NCBI GenBank assembly: GCA_900322165.1
Contig: ONYR01000233.1
Span: forward strand, 1 to 9,528
Reading direction: 5' to 3'
Source: an uncultured Eubacteriales bacterium
GTDB lineage: Bacteria; Bacillota; Clostridia; Lachnospirales; Bianqueaceae
Length of the DNA stretch: 9,528 bases
Shown here: positions 1 through 6,002 of the stretch, one piece after another
Numbering within the stretch: the first letter of the stretch is position 1
How the letters are laid out: the number at the start of each line of letters is the position of its first letter
Program-made: the position numbers and the translations under genes
The notes under the pieces: model-generated
Database searches by the model: none
Told to the model about the DNA's origin: nothing
The model's input: only the letters and a program-made list of their open reading frames with translations

Positions 1-150
1 CGCAAGGAAAAGGAAGAACGCCTGATCGCGCTGAAGGACAAAGCGTTAGCGCTCGGAGAGATCATTGTCGATACGAGTGACACTTCCGATGAAGATGAGT
101 CGGAAGCGGAACCGAGCGAAGAAGAGGTAAGCGAGGCGAAGGATGAGTAA
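1..150 (+). CDS. 3' end of an unidentified gene with an acidic C-terminal tail
   Basis: An open frame runs from the first base of the window to a TAA at 148-150, giving the last 49 residues of a protein whose start lies outside. The visible part begins with a charged, probably helical stretch (RKEKEERLIALKDKALALGE), then a short hydrophobic IIV, and ends in a tail of mostly Asp, Glu and Ser. The frame overlaps the next gene by 8 bases (ATGAGTAA), so the two are almost certainly translationally linked and in one operon. By context it could be a third envelope-glycosylation protein, since GtrA/glycosyltransferase pairs often have a membrane glycosyltransferase partner such as a YfhO-type protein, but no domain is visible and this cannot be decided. 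That the frame is coding is likely; its function is unknown. Confidence 0.75.
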   Translation, partial: RKEKEERLIALKDKALALGEIIVDTSDTSDEDESEAEPSEEEVSEAKDE

Positions 151-571
151 ACTGAAAGAACTGTTGGTCCGCTACAAAGAAGTGATCTTGTATGTCATTT
201 TCGGCGGGCTGACAACGCTGATCAACATCGTCGTCTACTGGATCTGCCGCAATCTTATCACGCTGCAGGTCGTCCCCTCGGATATCATCGCCTGGATCTT
301 ATCCGTCATTTTCGCCTACGTTACCAATAAGATCTGGGTCTTTGAGAGCCGAAGCACGAAAGTCGCTGTCCTGATCCGAGAGATCGGTGAGTTTTTTGCG
401 GCAAGACTGTTTTCGCTCGGTTTCGACGTGCTGTTCCTGTACGTGACAGTCGAAAAGCTCAGCTGGCCGGATCTTCCGATGAAGATCGTTGCCAACGTCA
501 TTGTCATTATCATGAACTATCTGTTCAGCAAGCTTCTGATTTTCAGGAAGAATAAGGAGGAAGGAAAATGA
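143..571 (+). CDS. GtrA-family four-helix membrane protein (putative polyprenyl-phosphate-sugar flippase)
   Basis: This 142-residue protein has four predicted membrane helices at about residues 14-38, 45-62, 85-104 and 112-134. Between helices 2 and 3 it has the family signature NKIWVFES (62-69), echoed after helix 4 by NYLFSKLLIFRKN (125-137), as expected for the two-repeat GtrA fold. Family members are thought to move polyprenyl-phosphate-linked sugars across the membrane for O-antigen, teichoic acid or arabinogalactan modification. The ATG lies 6 bases after a GAGG (133-136) inside the end of the upstream gene and overlaps that gene's stop; its own stop overlaps the next start as ATGA. Such coupling with a GtrB-like glycosyltransferase strongly supports the assignment. 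The sugar and acceptor cannot be read from the sequence. Confidence 0.9.
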   Translation: MSKLKELLVRYKEVILYVIFGGLTTLINIVVYWICRNLITLQVVPSDIIAWILSVIFAYVTNKIWVFESRSTKVAVLIREIGEFFAARLFSLGFDVLFLYVTVEKLSWPDLPMKIVANVIVIIMNYLFSKLLIFRKNKEEGK

Positions 572-1551
572 GTGAGCCTGTCCTGTTTATTGTGATTCCG
601 TGTTATAACGAAGAAGAAGTGCTTCCGGAGACTTCCAAACGCATCCTCGACAAACTGATGCGCATGGTCAAGGCCGGATCGGTTTCGGATCAAAGCCGGG
701 TCGTCTTTGTCGACGACGGCAGCCGCGATAAGACCTGGTCCCTGATCGAAGCCTACGGAGCGGAGGATGAACACTTCAACGGTGTGAAGCTGGCGCATAA
801 CCGCGGCCATCAAAACGCGCTGTTCTGCGGCCTGATGCATTCGCTCGGACAGTGTGACTGTGTCGTATCGATGGATGCGGACCTTCAGGATGATATCGAA
901 GTGCTGGATCAGTTCGTCGAGAAATACAAGGAAGGCTGCGAAGTCGTGTATGGTGTTCGTAAGGCCAGAACGACCGATACCTTCTTTAAACGGTCTACCG
1001 CGCTGGCGTATTACCGCTTTGTCGGAGCGCTCGGCACGCAGATCGTCTACAACCACGCGGATTACCGGCTGCTCGGAAGCCGTGCGCTTCAGGCACTGTC
1101 GGAATACCGTGAGGTCAATCTGTTCCTGCGCGGCATCGTTCCCGATATCGGATACAAGACGGATGTCGTGTACTATGACCGCGGCGAGCGGTTTGCGGGA
1201 GAGTCGAAGTATCCGCTCAAGAAAATGATCTCGTTTGCTCTGGAGGGCATCACCTCTTTCTCAGTGAAGCCGCTGGAGCTGATCATGAAGCTTGGCATGA
1301 CGATCACCGTGTTAAGCGTACTGGCGCTGATTTATGCGTTGGTAGCGCTTCTGGCCGGACTTCCGGCGGTTAATGCATTCGCTGTTGGCGGAAGCATCTT
1401 TCTTTCCTGCGGTCTGGTTCTCGATGCGCTCGGGATCATTGCCATCTATGTCGGCAAGATCTATCAGGAAACGAAGGACAGACCGAGATTCCGCATCGAA
1501 AAAACGGTGCCGGAGGTTCCGGACAGCCAGAAGGTCAAGGATAAAGAATAA
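568..1551 (+). CDS. GtrB/DPM1-like family 2 glycosyltransferase with two C-terminal membrane helices
   Basis: This 327-residue protein carries the family 2 GT-A pattern: nucleotide-binding start VIPCYNEEEVLP (9-20), VDDGSRDKTW (48-57), NRGHQNAL (78-85) and the metal-binding DAD in SMDADLQDD (101-109). DYRLLG (165-170) and the loop around ERFAGESKYPLKK (207-219) are typical of the DPM1/GtrB/CsbB subgroup. Two membrane helices follow at about 236-264 and 273-297, then a charged tail. Such enzymes transfer a sugar from UDP- or GDP-sugar to polyprenyl phosphate on the cytoplasmic face; the GtrA-like protein next door would flip the product. The start is supported by AAGGAGG (554-560) 7 bases upstream and by the 4-base overlap with the upstream gene. 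Length is normal for the family. Substrate is unknown, so no gene symbol is given. Confidence 0.93.
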   Translation: MSEPVLFIVIPCYNEEEVLPETSKRILDKLMRMVKAGSVSDQSRVVFVDDGSRDKTWSLIEAYGAEDEHFNGVKLAHNRGHQNALFCGLMHSLGQCDCVVSMDADLQDDIEVLDQFVEKYKEGCEVVYGVRKARTTDTFFKRSTALAYYRFVGALGTQIVYNHADYRLLGSRALQALSEYREVNLFLRGIVPDIGYKTDVVYYDRGERFAGESKYPLKKMISFALEGITSFSVKPLELIMKLGMTITVLSVLALIYALVALLAGLPAVNAFAVGGSIFLSCGLVLDALGIIAIYVGKIYQETKDRPRFRIEKTVPEVPDSQKVKDKE

Positions 1552-1566
1552 AGGAAAAACGTTTGT

Positions 1567-2712
1567 ATGTATCAACTGATTAAAACCGAAGGCATGGCGA
1601 AACGCGGTGAGCTTAAGACGGTTCACGGAACCGTGCAGACGCCGCTGTTTATGAATGTCGGAACCGCCGGTGCTATCAAGGGCGCGCTCTCGTCAGTCGA
1701 TCTGAAAGAGATCGGCTGCCAGATCGAGCTTTCCAATACCTATCATCTCCATGTGCGTCCCGGTGATGACGTGGTGTACCAGCTTGGCGGGCTTCACCGC
1801 TTCATGGATTGGGATCGCCCGATCCTGACGGATTCCGGCGGATTCCAGGTTTTCTCGCTTTCCTCCCTGCGCGGTAAGATCAAGGAAGAGGGTGTGACCT
1901 TCCATTCGCATGTGGACGGACGGATCATTTTCATGGGTCCGGAAGAGAGCATGCAGATTCAGTCGCATCTGGGATCAACGATCGCCATGGCCTTTGACGA
2001 GTGCCCGCCGAGCAAGGCAGAGCGGCCGTATATCGAAGCTTCTGTGAAACGGACAACGAGATGGCTGGATCGCTGCATCAAGGAGATGAAGCGTCTGAGA
2101 CAGGAAGAAGGAACGCTGAATAAGTCCCAGATGCTCTTCGGCATTAACCAGGGTGGTGTTCTCGATGATGTGCGTATTGAGCACGCGAAAGAGCTGACCG
2201 AGCGTCAGGAAGAGCTTGACGGCTTTGCGGTCGGCGGCCTGGCTGTCGGAGAATCCCATCAGGAGATGTACCATGTGCTGGAAGAGACGATCCCTTACCT
2301 GGTAAAGAATAAGCCGACCTATCTGATGGGCGTCGGAACACCCGAGAATATCCTCGAAGGGGTAGAGCGCGGCGTTGACTTCTTTGACTGTGTTTTGCCG
2401 GCCCGAAACGGCCGTCACGGTCACGTCTATACCAATGCAGGAAAGCTGAATCTGAAGAACCAGAAGTACAAACTGGATTCACGCCCGATCGCTGAGGACT
2501 GCGGATGCCCGACCTGCCGCAGATTCAGCAGAGCGTATATCCGTCATCTTCTGGTAGCCGATGAAATGCTCGGAATGCGTCTGTGTGTCATTCACAATCT
2601 GTATTTCTACAACCACATGATGGAAGAGATACGGAATGCGCTGGATGAGGGAAACTATGCCGCCTATAAACGGATGCGTCTCGAGGGATTCAAAGCCAAG
2701 GGCGAGACCTGA
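1567..2712 (+). CDS. tgt: Queuine/preQ1 tRNA-guanine transglycosylase
   Basis: This 381-residue protein is full length for bacterial Tgt, which exchanges guanine-34 of GUN-anticodon tRNAs for preQ1 on the way to queuosine. Visible landmarks are the active-site Asp in TDSGGFQVFSL (D89), the base-recognition Asp in AFDECPPS (D143), NQGG (194-197), GVGTPENILEGVERGVDFFD (255-274) ending in the nucleophile D274, and RNGRHGH (280-286). The zinc site is complete: C312, C314 and C317 in DCGCPTC, plus H343 in VIHN. The ATG fits the family N-terminus (YQLIKTEG...GTVQTPLFM). The nearest purine-rich site, AAGGA at 1551-1555, is 11 bases upstream, which is rather far. The gene begins only 15 bases after the glycosyltransferase stop, so it probably belongs to the same transcript. 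queA is not adjacent. No terminator is evident after the gene. Confidence 0.98.
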   Translation: MYQLIKTEGMAKRGELKTVHGTVQTPLFMNVGTAGAIKGALSSVDLKEIGCQIELSNTYHLHVRPGDDVVYQLGGLHRFMDWDRPILTDSGGFQVFSLSSLRGKIKEEGVTFHSHVDGRIIFMGPEESMQIQSHLGSTIAMAFDECPPSKAERPYIEASVKRTTRWLDRCIKEMKRLRQEEGTLNKSQMLFGINQGGVLDDVRIEHAKELTERQEELDGFAVGGLAVGESHQEMYHVLEETIPYLVKNKPTYLMGVGTPENILEGVERGVDFFDCVLPARNGRHGHVYTNAGKLNLKNQKYKLDSRPIAEDCGCPTCRRFSRAYIRHLLVADEMLGMRLCVIHNLYFYNHMMEEIRNALDEGNYAAYKRMRLEGFKAKGET

Positions 2713-2747
2713 TTACTGCACGAGCTTTTAACGAATCTGTAAATCTT

Positions 2748-2760
2748 AAGGAAGTTCCTT
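2748..2760. promoter_or_regulatory. Perfect palindrome abutting the yajC -35 box (possible operator)
   Basis: AAGGAA-G-TTCCTT is a perfect 6-bp inverted repeat around one central base. Its last two bases are the first two of the yajC -35 hexamer. A second TTCCTT lies at 2765-2770 within the spacer, so the left arm could pair with either copy. No run of T follows, so it is not a terminator for tgt. The position would suit a regulator that competes with RNA polymerase, but no known operator is recognised and chance is possible. Confidence 0.35.
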
Positions 2761-2786
2761 GACTTTCCTTTGAATCGTTGTATAAT
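2759..2786 (+). promoter_or_regulatory. Sigma-A promoter of yajC
   Basis: TTGACT (2759-2764) and TATAAT (2781-2786) are separated by 16 bp. Transcription should begin near 2793, giving a leader of about 36 nt that ends in the strong yajC ribosome site. The promoter separates yajC from tgt, which also lacks a terminator, so readthrough from tgt may add to expression. Confidence 0.85.
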
Positions 2787-2828
2787 TTTTAATAACGCAG
2801 AAATGCCAACTATCACAGGAGGGTTCTT

Positions 2829-3293
2829 ATGAATCTTGTTTTATCCAATGTCGCAGCTACTACCGGTACTGGCGCCGCAGGCGGCAGCCTTTGGGGAATG
2901 CTCGGTATTTACGCAGTCTTTATTGCCATTCTTTATTTCGTGCTGATTCGTCCGCAGCGTAAACAGCAGAAGGAAACCGAAAAGATGCAGAACAGCATCA
3001 AAAACGGTGACTGGGTGCTTCTGAGCAACGGTATGTACGGCAAAGTCGTCAATACGGTCAACGAAAACCTGATCGTTGAATTCGGAACCAACAAAACCGT
3101 CATGATCCCGGTTCTTCGTTCTCAGGTTTCTGCAGTTACCGAGCCGAACCTGACGGAAAAGACCGTTGATGAAAAAGCGGTTGAGCCGAAGGATGAAGTT
3201 GTCGGGGATGATGTTGTCGAAGACGACCTTGACGAATACGACAAAAAGATTCTTGAGAAGGGCGAAAAGAAAGGTCTCTTCAAGAAGAAGTAA
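2829..3293 (+). CDS. yajC: Sec translocon accessory protein YajC
   Basis: YajC is a small single-span membrane protein associated with SecDF and SecYEG. This 154-residue version has a Gly/Ala-rich N-terminus, one membrane helix at about 22-40 running into the signature FVLIRPQRKQQKE (37-49), then the conserved compact domain with GDWVLLSNGMYGKV (60-73) and a beta-rich segment to about residue 103. Beyond it lies a tail of about 50 residues, first acidic (DDVVEDDLDEYD, 127-138) and finally lysine-rich (KKGLFKKK); this makes it longer than the roughly 85-110 residues usual for the family. The ATG sits 5 bases after AGGAGGG (2817-2823). tgt-yajC adjacency is a common bacterial order; secDF, usually next, is absent. 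No clear terminator follows the stop. Confidence 0.95.
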   Translation: MNLVLSNVAATTGTGAAGGSLWGMLGIYAVFIAILYFVLIRPQRKQQKETEKMQNSIKNGDWVLLSNGMYGKVVNTVNENLIVEFGTNKTVMIPVLRSQVSAVTEPNLTEKTVDEKAVEPKDEVVGDDVVEDDLDEYDKKILEKGEKKGLFKKK

Positions 3294-3338
3294 TCTTCCG
3301 CGGTTATCAAAATATATCCTTTTTGACTTGATTTGTTC

Positions 3339-3367
3339 TTGACGAAACAGGCAGAAATCGATATAAT
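3339..3367 (+). promoter_or_regulatory. Sigma-A promoter of rpsU
   Basis: TTGACG (3339-3344) and TATAAT (3362-3367) are 17 bp apart, one base from full consensus. Transcription should start near 3374. An additional TTGACT at 3323-3328 has no -10 partner at a suitable distance and is probably not used. Confidence 0.88.
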
Positions 3368-3373
3368 AGCAAA

Positions 3374-3467
3374 GTGCCCATTAAACCACACCTATGAGCA
3401 ACAGACAAAATCCTTCTAAAAGGTTTGTTCTGATAAAAATCTGAAATCGGAGGGAGGGTGGAGAGAA
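3374..3467 (+). promoter_or_regulatory. Structured rpsU leader with very G-rich ribosome site
   Basis: The predicted leader is about 94 nt, long for so small a gene. It contains an imperfect hairpin at 3403-3431: AGA, CAAA and CCTT pair with AAGG, TTTG and TCT around a CTAA loop, with AT and T bulges. The ribosome site GGAGGGAGGGTGGAG (3449-3463) offers GGAGG in two registers, 14 and 10 bases before the ATG, and has four G-runs separated by single bases. TCCTTC (3411-3416), in the hairpin's left arm, could instead pair with GGAGGG (3449-3454) and hide the ribosome site. This allows, but does not prove, translational control such as S21 autoregulation. Confidence 0.45.
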
Positions 3468-3644
3468 ATGGCAACGGTCATCGTTAAAGAAAACGAGTCA
3501 TTAGATAGCGCTCTTCGTCGTTTTAAGAGAAGCTGTGCAAAGGCTGGTATCATGCAGGAAGTTCGTAAGAGAGAACACTACGAAAAGCCGAGCGTGAAGA
3601 GAAAGAAGAAGTCTGAAGCAGCCAGAAAGAGAAAGTACAACTAA
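3468..3644 (+). CDS. rpsU: Small-subunit ribosomal protein S21
   Basis: Translation from the ATG after the G-rich ribosome site gives 58 residues, the normal length for S21. Hallmarks are NESLDSALRRFKRSC (9-23), the EVRKREHYEKPSVKRKKKSE segment (31-50) and the very basic end AARKRKYN, all closely matching Gram-positive S21 proteins. S21 is a late-joining protein of the 30S subunit, located near the platform and the 3' end of 16S rRNA, and contributes to initiation. In Bacillus rpsU precedes yqeY; here topB follows instead, beyond a hairpin. The strong promoter suits a highly expressed ribosomal gene. Confidence 0.98.
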   Translation: MATVIVKENESLDSALRRFKRSCAKAGIMQEVRKREHYEKPSVKRKKKSEAARKRKYN

Positions 3645-3653
3645 TGAACCAAT

Positions 3654-3683
3654 AAGGCCTTGATCCTCGGATCAAGGCCTTTT
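3654..3683 (+). terminator. Hairpin between rpsU and topB (terminator or attenuator)
   Basis: A perfect 13-bp inverted repeat, AAGGCCTTGATCC (3654-3666) and GGATCAAGGCCTT (3669-3681), starts 9 bases after the rpsU stop. The T-run is only four bases (3680-3683) before GTGTG, so termination is probably incomplete. It ends 20 bases before the topB ATG, and no promoter is visible between the hairpin and topB. Partial readthrough would let topB be transcribed at a small fraction of rpsU. Confidence 0.8.
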
Positions 3684-3703
3684 GTGTGATGAAGGGACGG
3701 AAC

Positions 3704-5923
3704 ATGGCAGATACGAAACAGAAAATACTGGTGATCGCAGAGAAACCCTCGGTCGGCCGTGACTATGCCAGAGTGCTCGGCTGCAAAGAGCGGGGGGACG
3801 GATGCCTGATCGGTGAGGATTATATTGTCACCTGGGCGATCGGCCATCTTATCGAGCTTTGCGAACCTGACCAATATGACGAACGGTACAAGAAATGGAA
3901 CTATCAGGATCTGCCGATCATTCCGGAGTCTATGAAGCTGCAGGTGATCCGAGGTTCCGGAGGGCAGTTTAAGATCCTCAAGAAGCTCATGAACAGCAAA
4001 AAAGTGAGCCGCATCATCTGCGGAACGGATAGCGGACGCGAAGGAGAACTGATCTTTCGTTATATCTATCAGGTAGCGGGCTGTAAGAAACCCTTTGATC
4101 GTCTTTGGGTCTCAAGTATGACCGATGAAGCGATCCGCAAAGGATTTGCTGAGCTAAAGAGCGGGACGGAGTATGACAGCCTCTTTGAAAGCGCACGGTG
4201 CCGCAGTGAGGCGGACTGGCTCGTGGGGATCAATGCATCGCGTGCGTTTACGGTACAGTATGATACGCTGCTTTCGATCGGACGTGTCCAGACACCGACG
4301 CTCTCGATCATTGTCAAACGGCAGAAGGAGATCGAAGAGTTTGTCCCGCAGGGCTATTTTGAAGTAAAACTGGATCACACGCTTGATTCCCCTGAGATGG
4401 GGGAAGAGAAAACCGGCGAGTTTACCAGCACCTATTTCAAATGGCAGGATAAACAGAAGGAGACCCGGATCGACAGCGAGGAAGAAGCCAAGCGGATCCG
4501 AGATATAGCAGAAAAAGCCGGTAAAGCGGAAGTAGAGTCGATAACGACTACTCCCGGAAAACAGCTGCCTCCGCTGCTGTATGACTTGACGGAGCTTCAG
4601 CGCGACGCAAACCGTCGATTCGGTTTCTCGGCCAACAAAACACTGCAGCTGGCTCAAAGTCTGTATGAGAAGCATAAACTCCTGACGTATCCGCGTACAG
4701 ACAGCCGTTACCTCCCGGATGATATGAAGGAAACGGTGAGAAACACACTTCATCAGATCAATATCCCGGAGTTTCACGAGGCGTTGATGGGAATTCCCGG
4801 GCTGAATTTCAACAAGCGAATCATTGATAATTCCAAGATCACGGACCATCATGCGATCATTCCGACTCCGAAGAAACCGGACCTCTCCAAGCTGACGGCG
4901 GACGAGGCAGCGATCTACAAGATGGCGGCTATGCGCCTGATCGAGGTGTTCTATCCGGCCTACGAATACGATTCAACGGAAGCGATCCTCAAGATCGAAG
5001 AAGAGCATTTTGTGGCTAAGGGCCGTACGATTCGTGAACTCGGGTTTATGGCTCTGAGAAAGTATACAGAGACAAGCACGAAAGGAAAGTCCAAAAAGAA
5101 GACGAAGGAAGATGACGAAGCGAAACAGCTTCCTCCGCTTTCGCAAGGGATGATCGTTGACGTGTCAAAGGCCTCCGTAGAGTCTAAAAAGACACAGCCG
5201 CCGAAACCGTTTACCGAAGCGACGCTGCTGAGTGCTATGGAATATGCCGGTAAATACATTGAAGACGAAGACCTGAAAGAAGAGATGGACAAGCTGTCGC
5301 TTGGCACACCGGCCACGCGCGCTGCGATCATTGAGCGTCTGATCCAGGTGCATTATATCAAGCGTTCAGGCAAAGCCTTATTTCCGACTGAAAAAGGAAA
5401 GTCGCTGATCCAGGTAGTTCCGCCGGAACTGAAATCGCCGGAGATGACCGGAAAGTGGGAGCGTTCGCTGGACCGGATCTATCAGGGGTCGATGGATCCC
5501 GGACGCTTTATGGGCAGTATTGATCGATATGTTCAATACATTGTCAAGTCTGCGGCGGAAAAGACGGACGTTGTCTTTGAGCAGGAGGCATACCGTGGAA
5601 AGCATAAAAGCGGAGGATCCGGCGCCAGTGCCGAAAACGCGCTCGGAAAATGCCCAGTCTGCGGACAGGGAACGGTGCGCCGCAACAGTAAAGCCTACTA
5701 TTGCACCGAGTGGAAGAAAGGCTGCAAATTCACGGTATGGACAGATGCGCTGGATCGTTACGGCCTCCATTTGGATGATGAGATGATGAAAAAGCTCCTC
5801 TCCGGTGAGACGGTCTCCGCTCAGGTGACCATGCCTCAGATGATGGAGAAGGGGAGCGGAACCGTGTGGCTGACGAAGGAAGGGCGCATCGATATCAAGG
5901 ATTTTAAGCCGGAAGCCGGTTGA
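3704..5923 (+). CDS. topB: DNA topoisomerase III (type IA)
   Basis: This 739-residue type IA topoisomerase relaxes negative supercoils and decatenates DNA through a transient 5'-phosphotyrosine bond. The Toprim domain starts with IAEKPSVGRD (11-20, E13) and has the metal site TDSGREGELIFR (108-119). The middle Asp of DxDxE is Gly, as in other Gram-positive TopB proteins. GRVQTPTL (193-200) follows, and the catalytic tyrosine is Y329 in LTYPRTDSRYLP. A lysine-rich insertion (460-468) lies in the central part. The C-terminus has one four-cysteine zinc motif (C650, C653, C667, C674). The ATG at 3704 is preferred because AAGGGA (3692-3697) lies 6 bases upstream and the family N-terminus begins here; in-frame GTG 3686 and ATG 3689 lie almost in the terminator and lack a ribosome site. 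Its neighbours are chromosomal housekeeping genes, not conjugation genes. Confidence 0.97.
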   Translation: MADTKQKILVIAEKPSVGRDYARVLGCKERGDGCLIGEDYIVTWAIGHLIELCEPDQYDERYKKWNYQDLPIIPESMKLQVIRGSGGQFKILKKLMNSKKVSRIICGTDSGREGELIFRYIYQVAGCKKPFDRLWVSSMTDEAIRKGFAELKSGTEYDSLFESARCRSEADWLVGINASRAFTVQYDTLLSIGRVQTPTLSIIVKRQKEIEEFVPQGYFEVKLDHTLDSPEMGEEKTGEFTSTYFKWQDKQKETRIDSEEEAKRIRDIAEKAGKAEVESITTTPGKQLPPLLYDLTELQRDANRRFGFSANKTLQLAQSLYEKHKLLTYPRTDSRYLPDDMKETVRNTLHQINIPEFHEALMGIPGLNFNKRIIDNSKITDHHAIIPTPKKPDLSKLTADEAAIYKMAAMRLIEVFYPAYEYDSTEAILKIEEEHFVAKGRTIRELGFMALRKYTETSTKGKSKKKTKEDDEAKQLPPLSQGMIVDVSKASVESKKTQPPKPFTEATLLSAMEYAGKYIEDEDLKEEMDKLSLGTPATRAAIIERLIQVHYIKRSGKALFPTEKGKSLIQVVPPELKSPEMTGKWERSLDRIYQGSMDPGRFMGSIDRYVQYIVKSAAEKTDVVFEQEAYRGKHKSGGSGASAENALGKCPVCGQGTVRRNSKAYYCTEWKKGCKFTVWTDALDRYGLHLDDEMMKKLLSGETVSAQVTMPQMMEKGSGTVWLTKEGRIDIKDFKPEAG

Positions 5924-5948
5924 AATGTACAGTTATTCCTTTTATAAT
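5920..5948 (+). promoter_or_regulatory. Promoter of leuB, overlapping the topB stop codon
   Basis: TTGAAA (5920-5925) and TATAAT (5943-5948) are 17 bp apart. The -35 box contains the topB TGA stop (5921-5923). Transcription should start near 5955, leaving a leader of about 48 nt, too short for a T-box or a peptide attenuator of the usual kind. Confidence 0.8.
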
Positions 5949-6002
5949 GAATAAAAATGCACGTGTATGCAGTCTATGCTGCGCTTAAGAGAAAGGAAAA
6001 AT

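Noticed and set aside
3294..3338. Possible terminator after yajC
   Set aside because: Only GAAG-TAAT-CTTC and CCGCGG are seen; neither gives a stable stem followed by a T-run.
3686..3703. Earlier in-frame starts (GTG 3686, ATG 3689) for topB
   Set aside because: They fall immediately after the terminator stem without a ribosome site, while ATG 3704 has AAGGGA at the right distance and begins the conserved N-terminus.
4025..4048. Apparent loss of the middle Asp in the DxDxE metal site of topoisomerase III
   Set aside because: TDSGREGE has Gly where many type IA enzymes have Asp, but from memory Gram-positive TopB proteins such as that of Bacillus have the same TDAGREGE form. It is therefore a family trait, not an inactivating change.
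4154..4852. Minus-strand frame of 232 codons inside topB
   Set aside because: It runs antisense through conserved topoisomerase motifs, with no start signals and no recognisable protein family.
3704..5923. Idea that topB marks a conjugative element
   Set aside because: topB often occurs on such elements, but here its neighbours are rpsU and leuB. No integrase, relaxase, attachment repeats or shift in base composition is visible.
5967..6002. Earlier ATG for leuB adding 12 residues
   Set aside because: There is no ribosome site before it and the additional residues are not part of the family N-terminus. ATG 6003 has AGGA 5 bases upstream.
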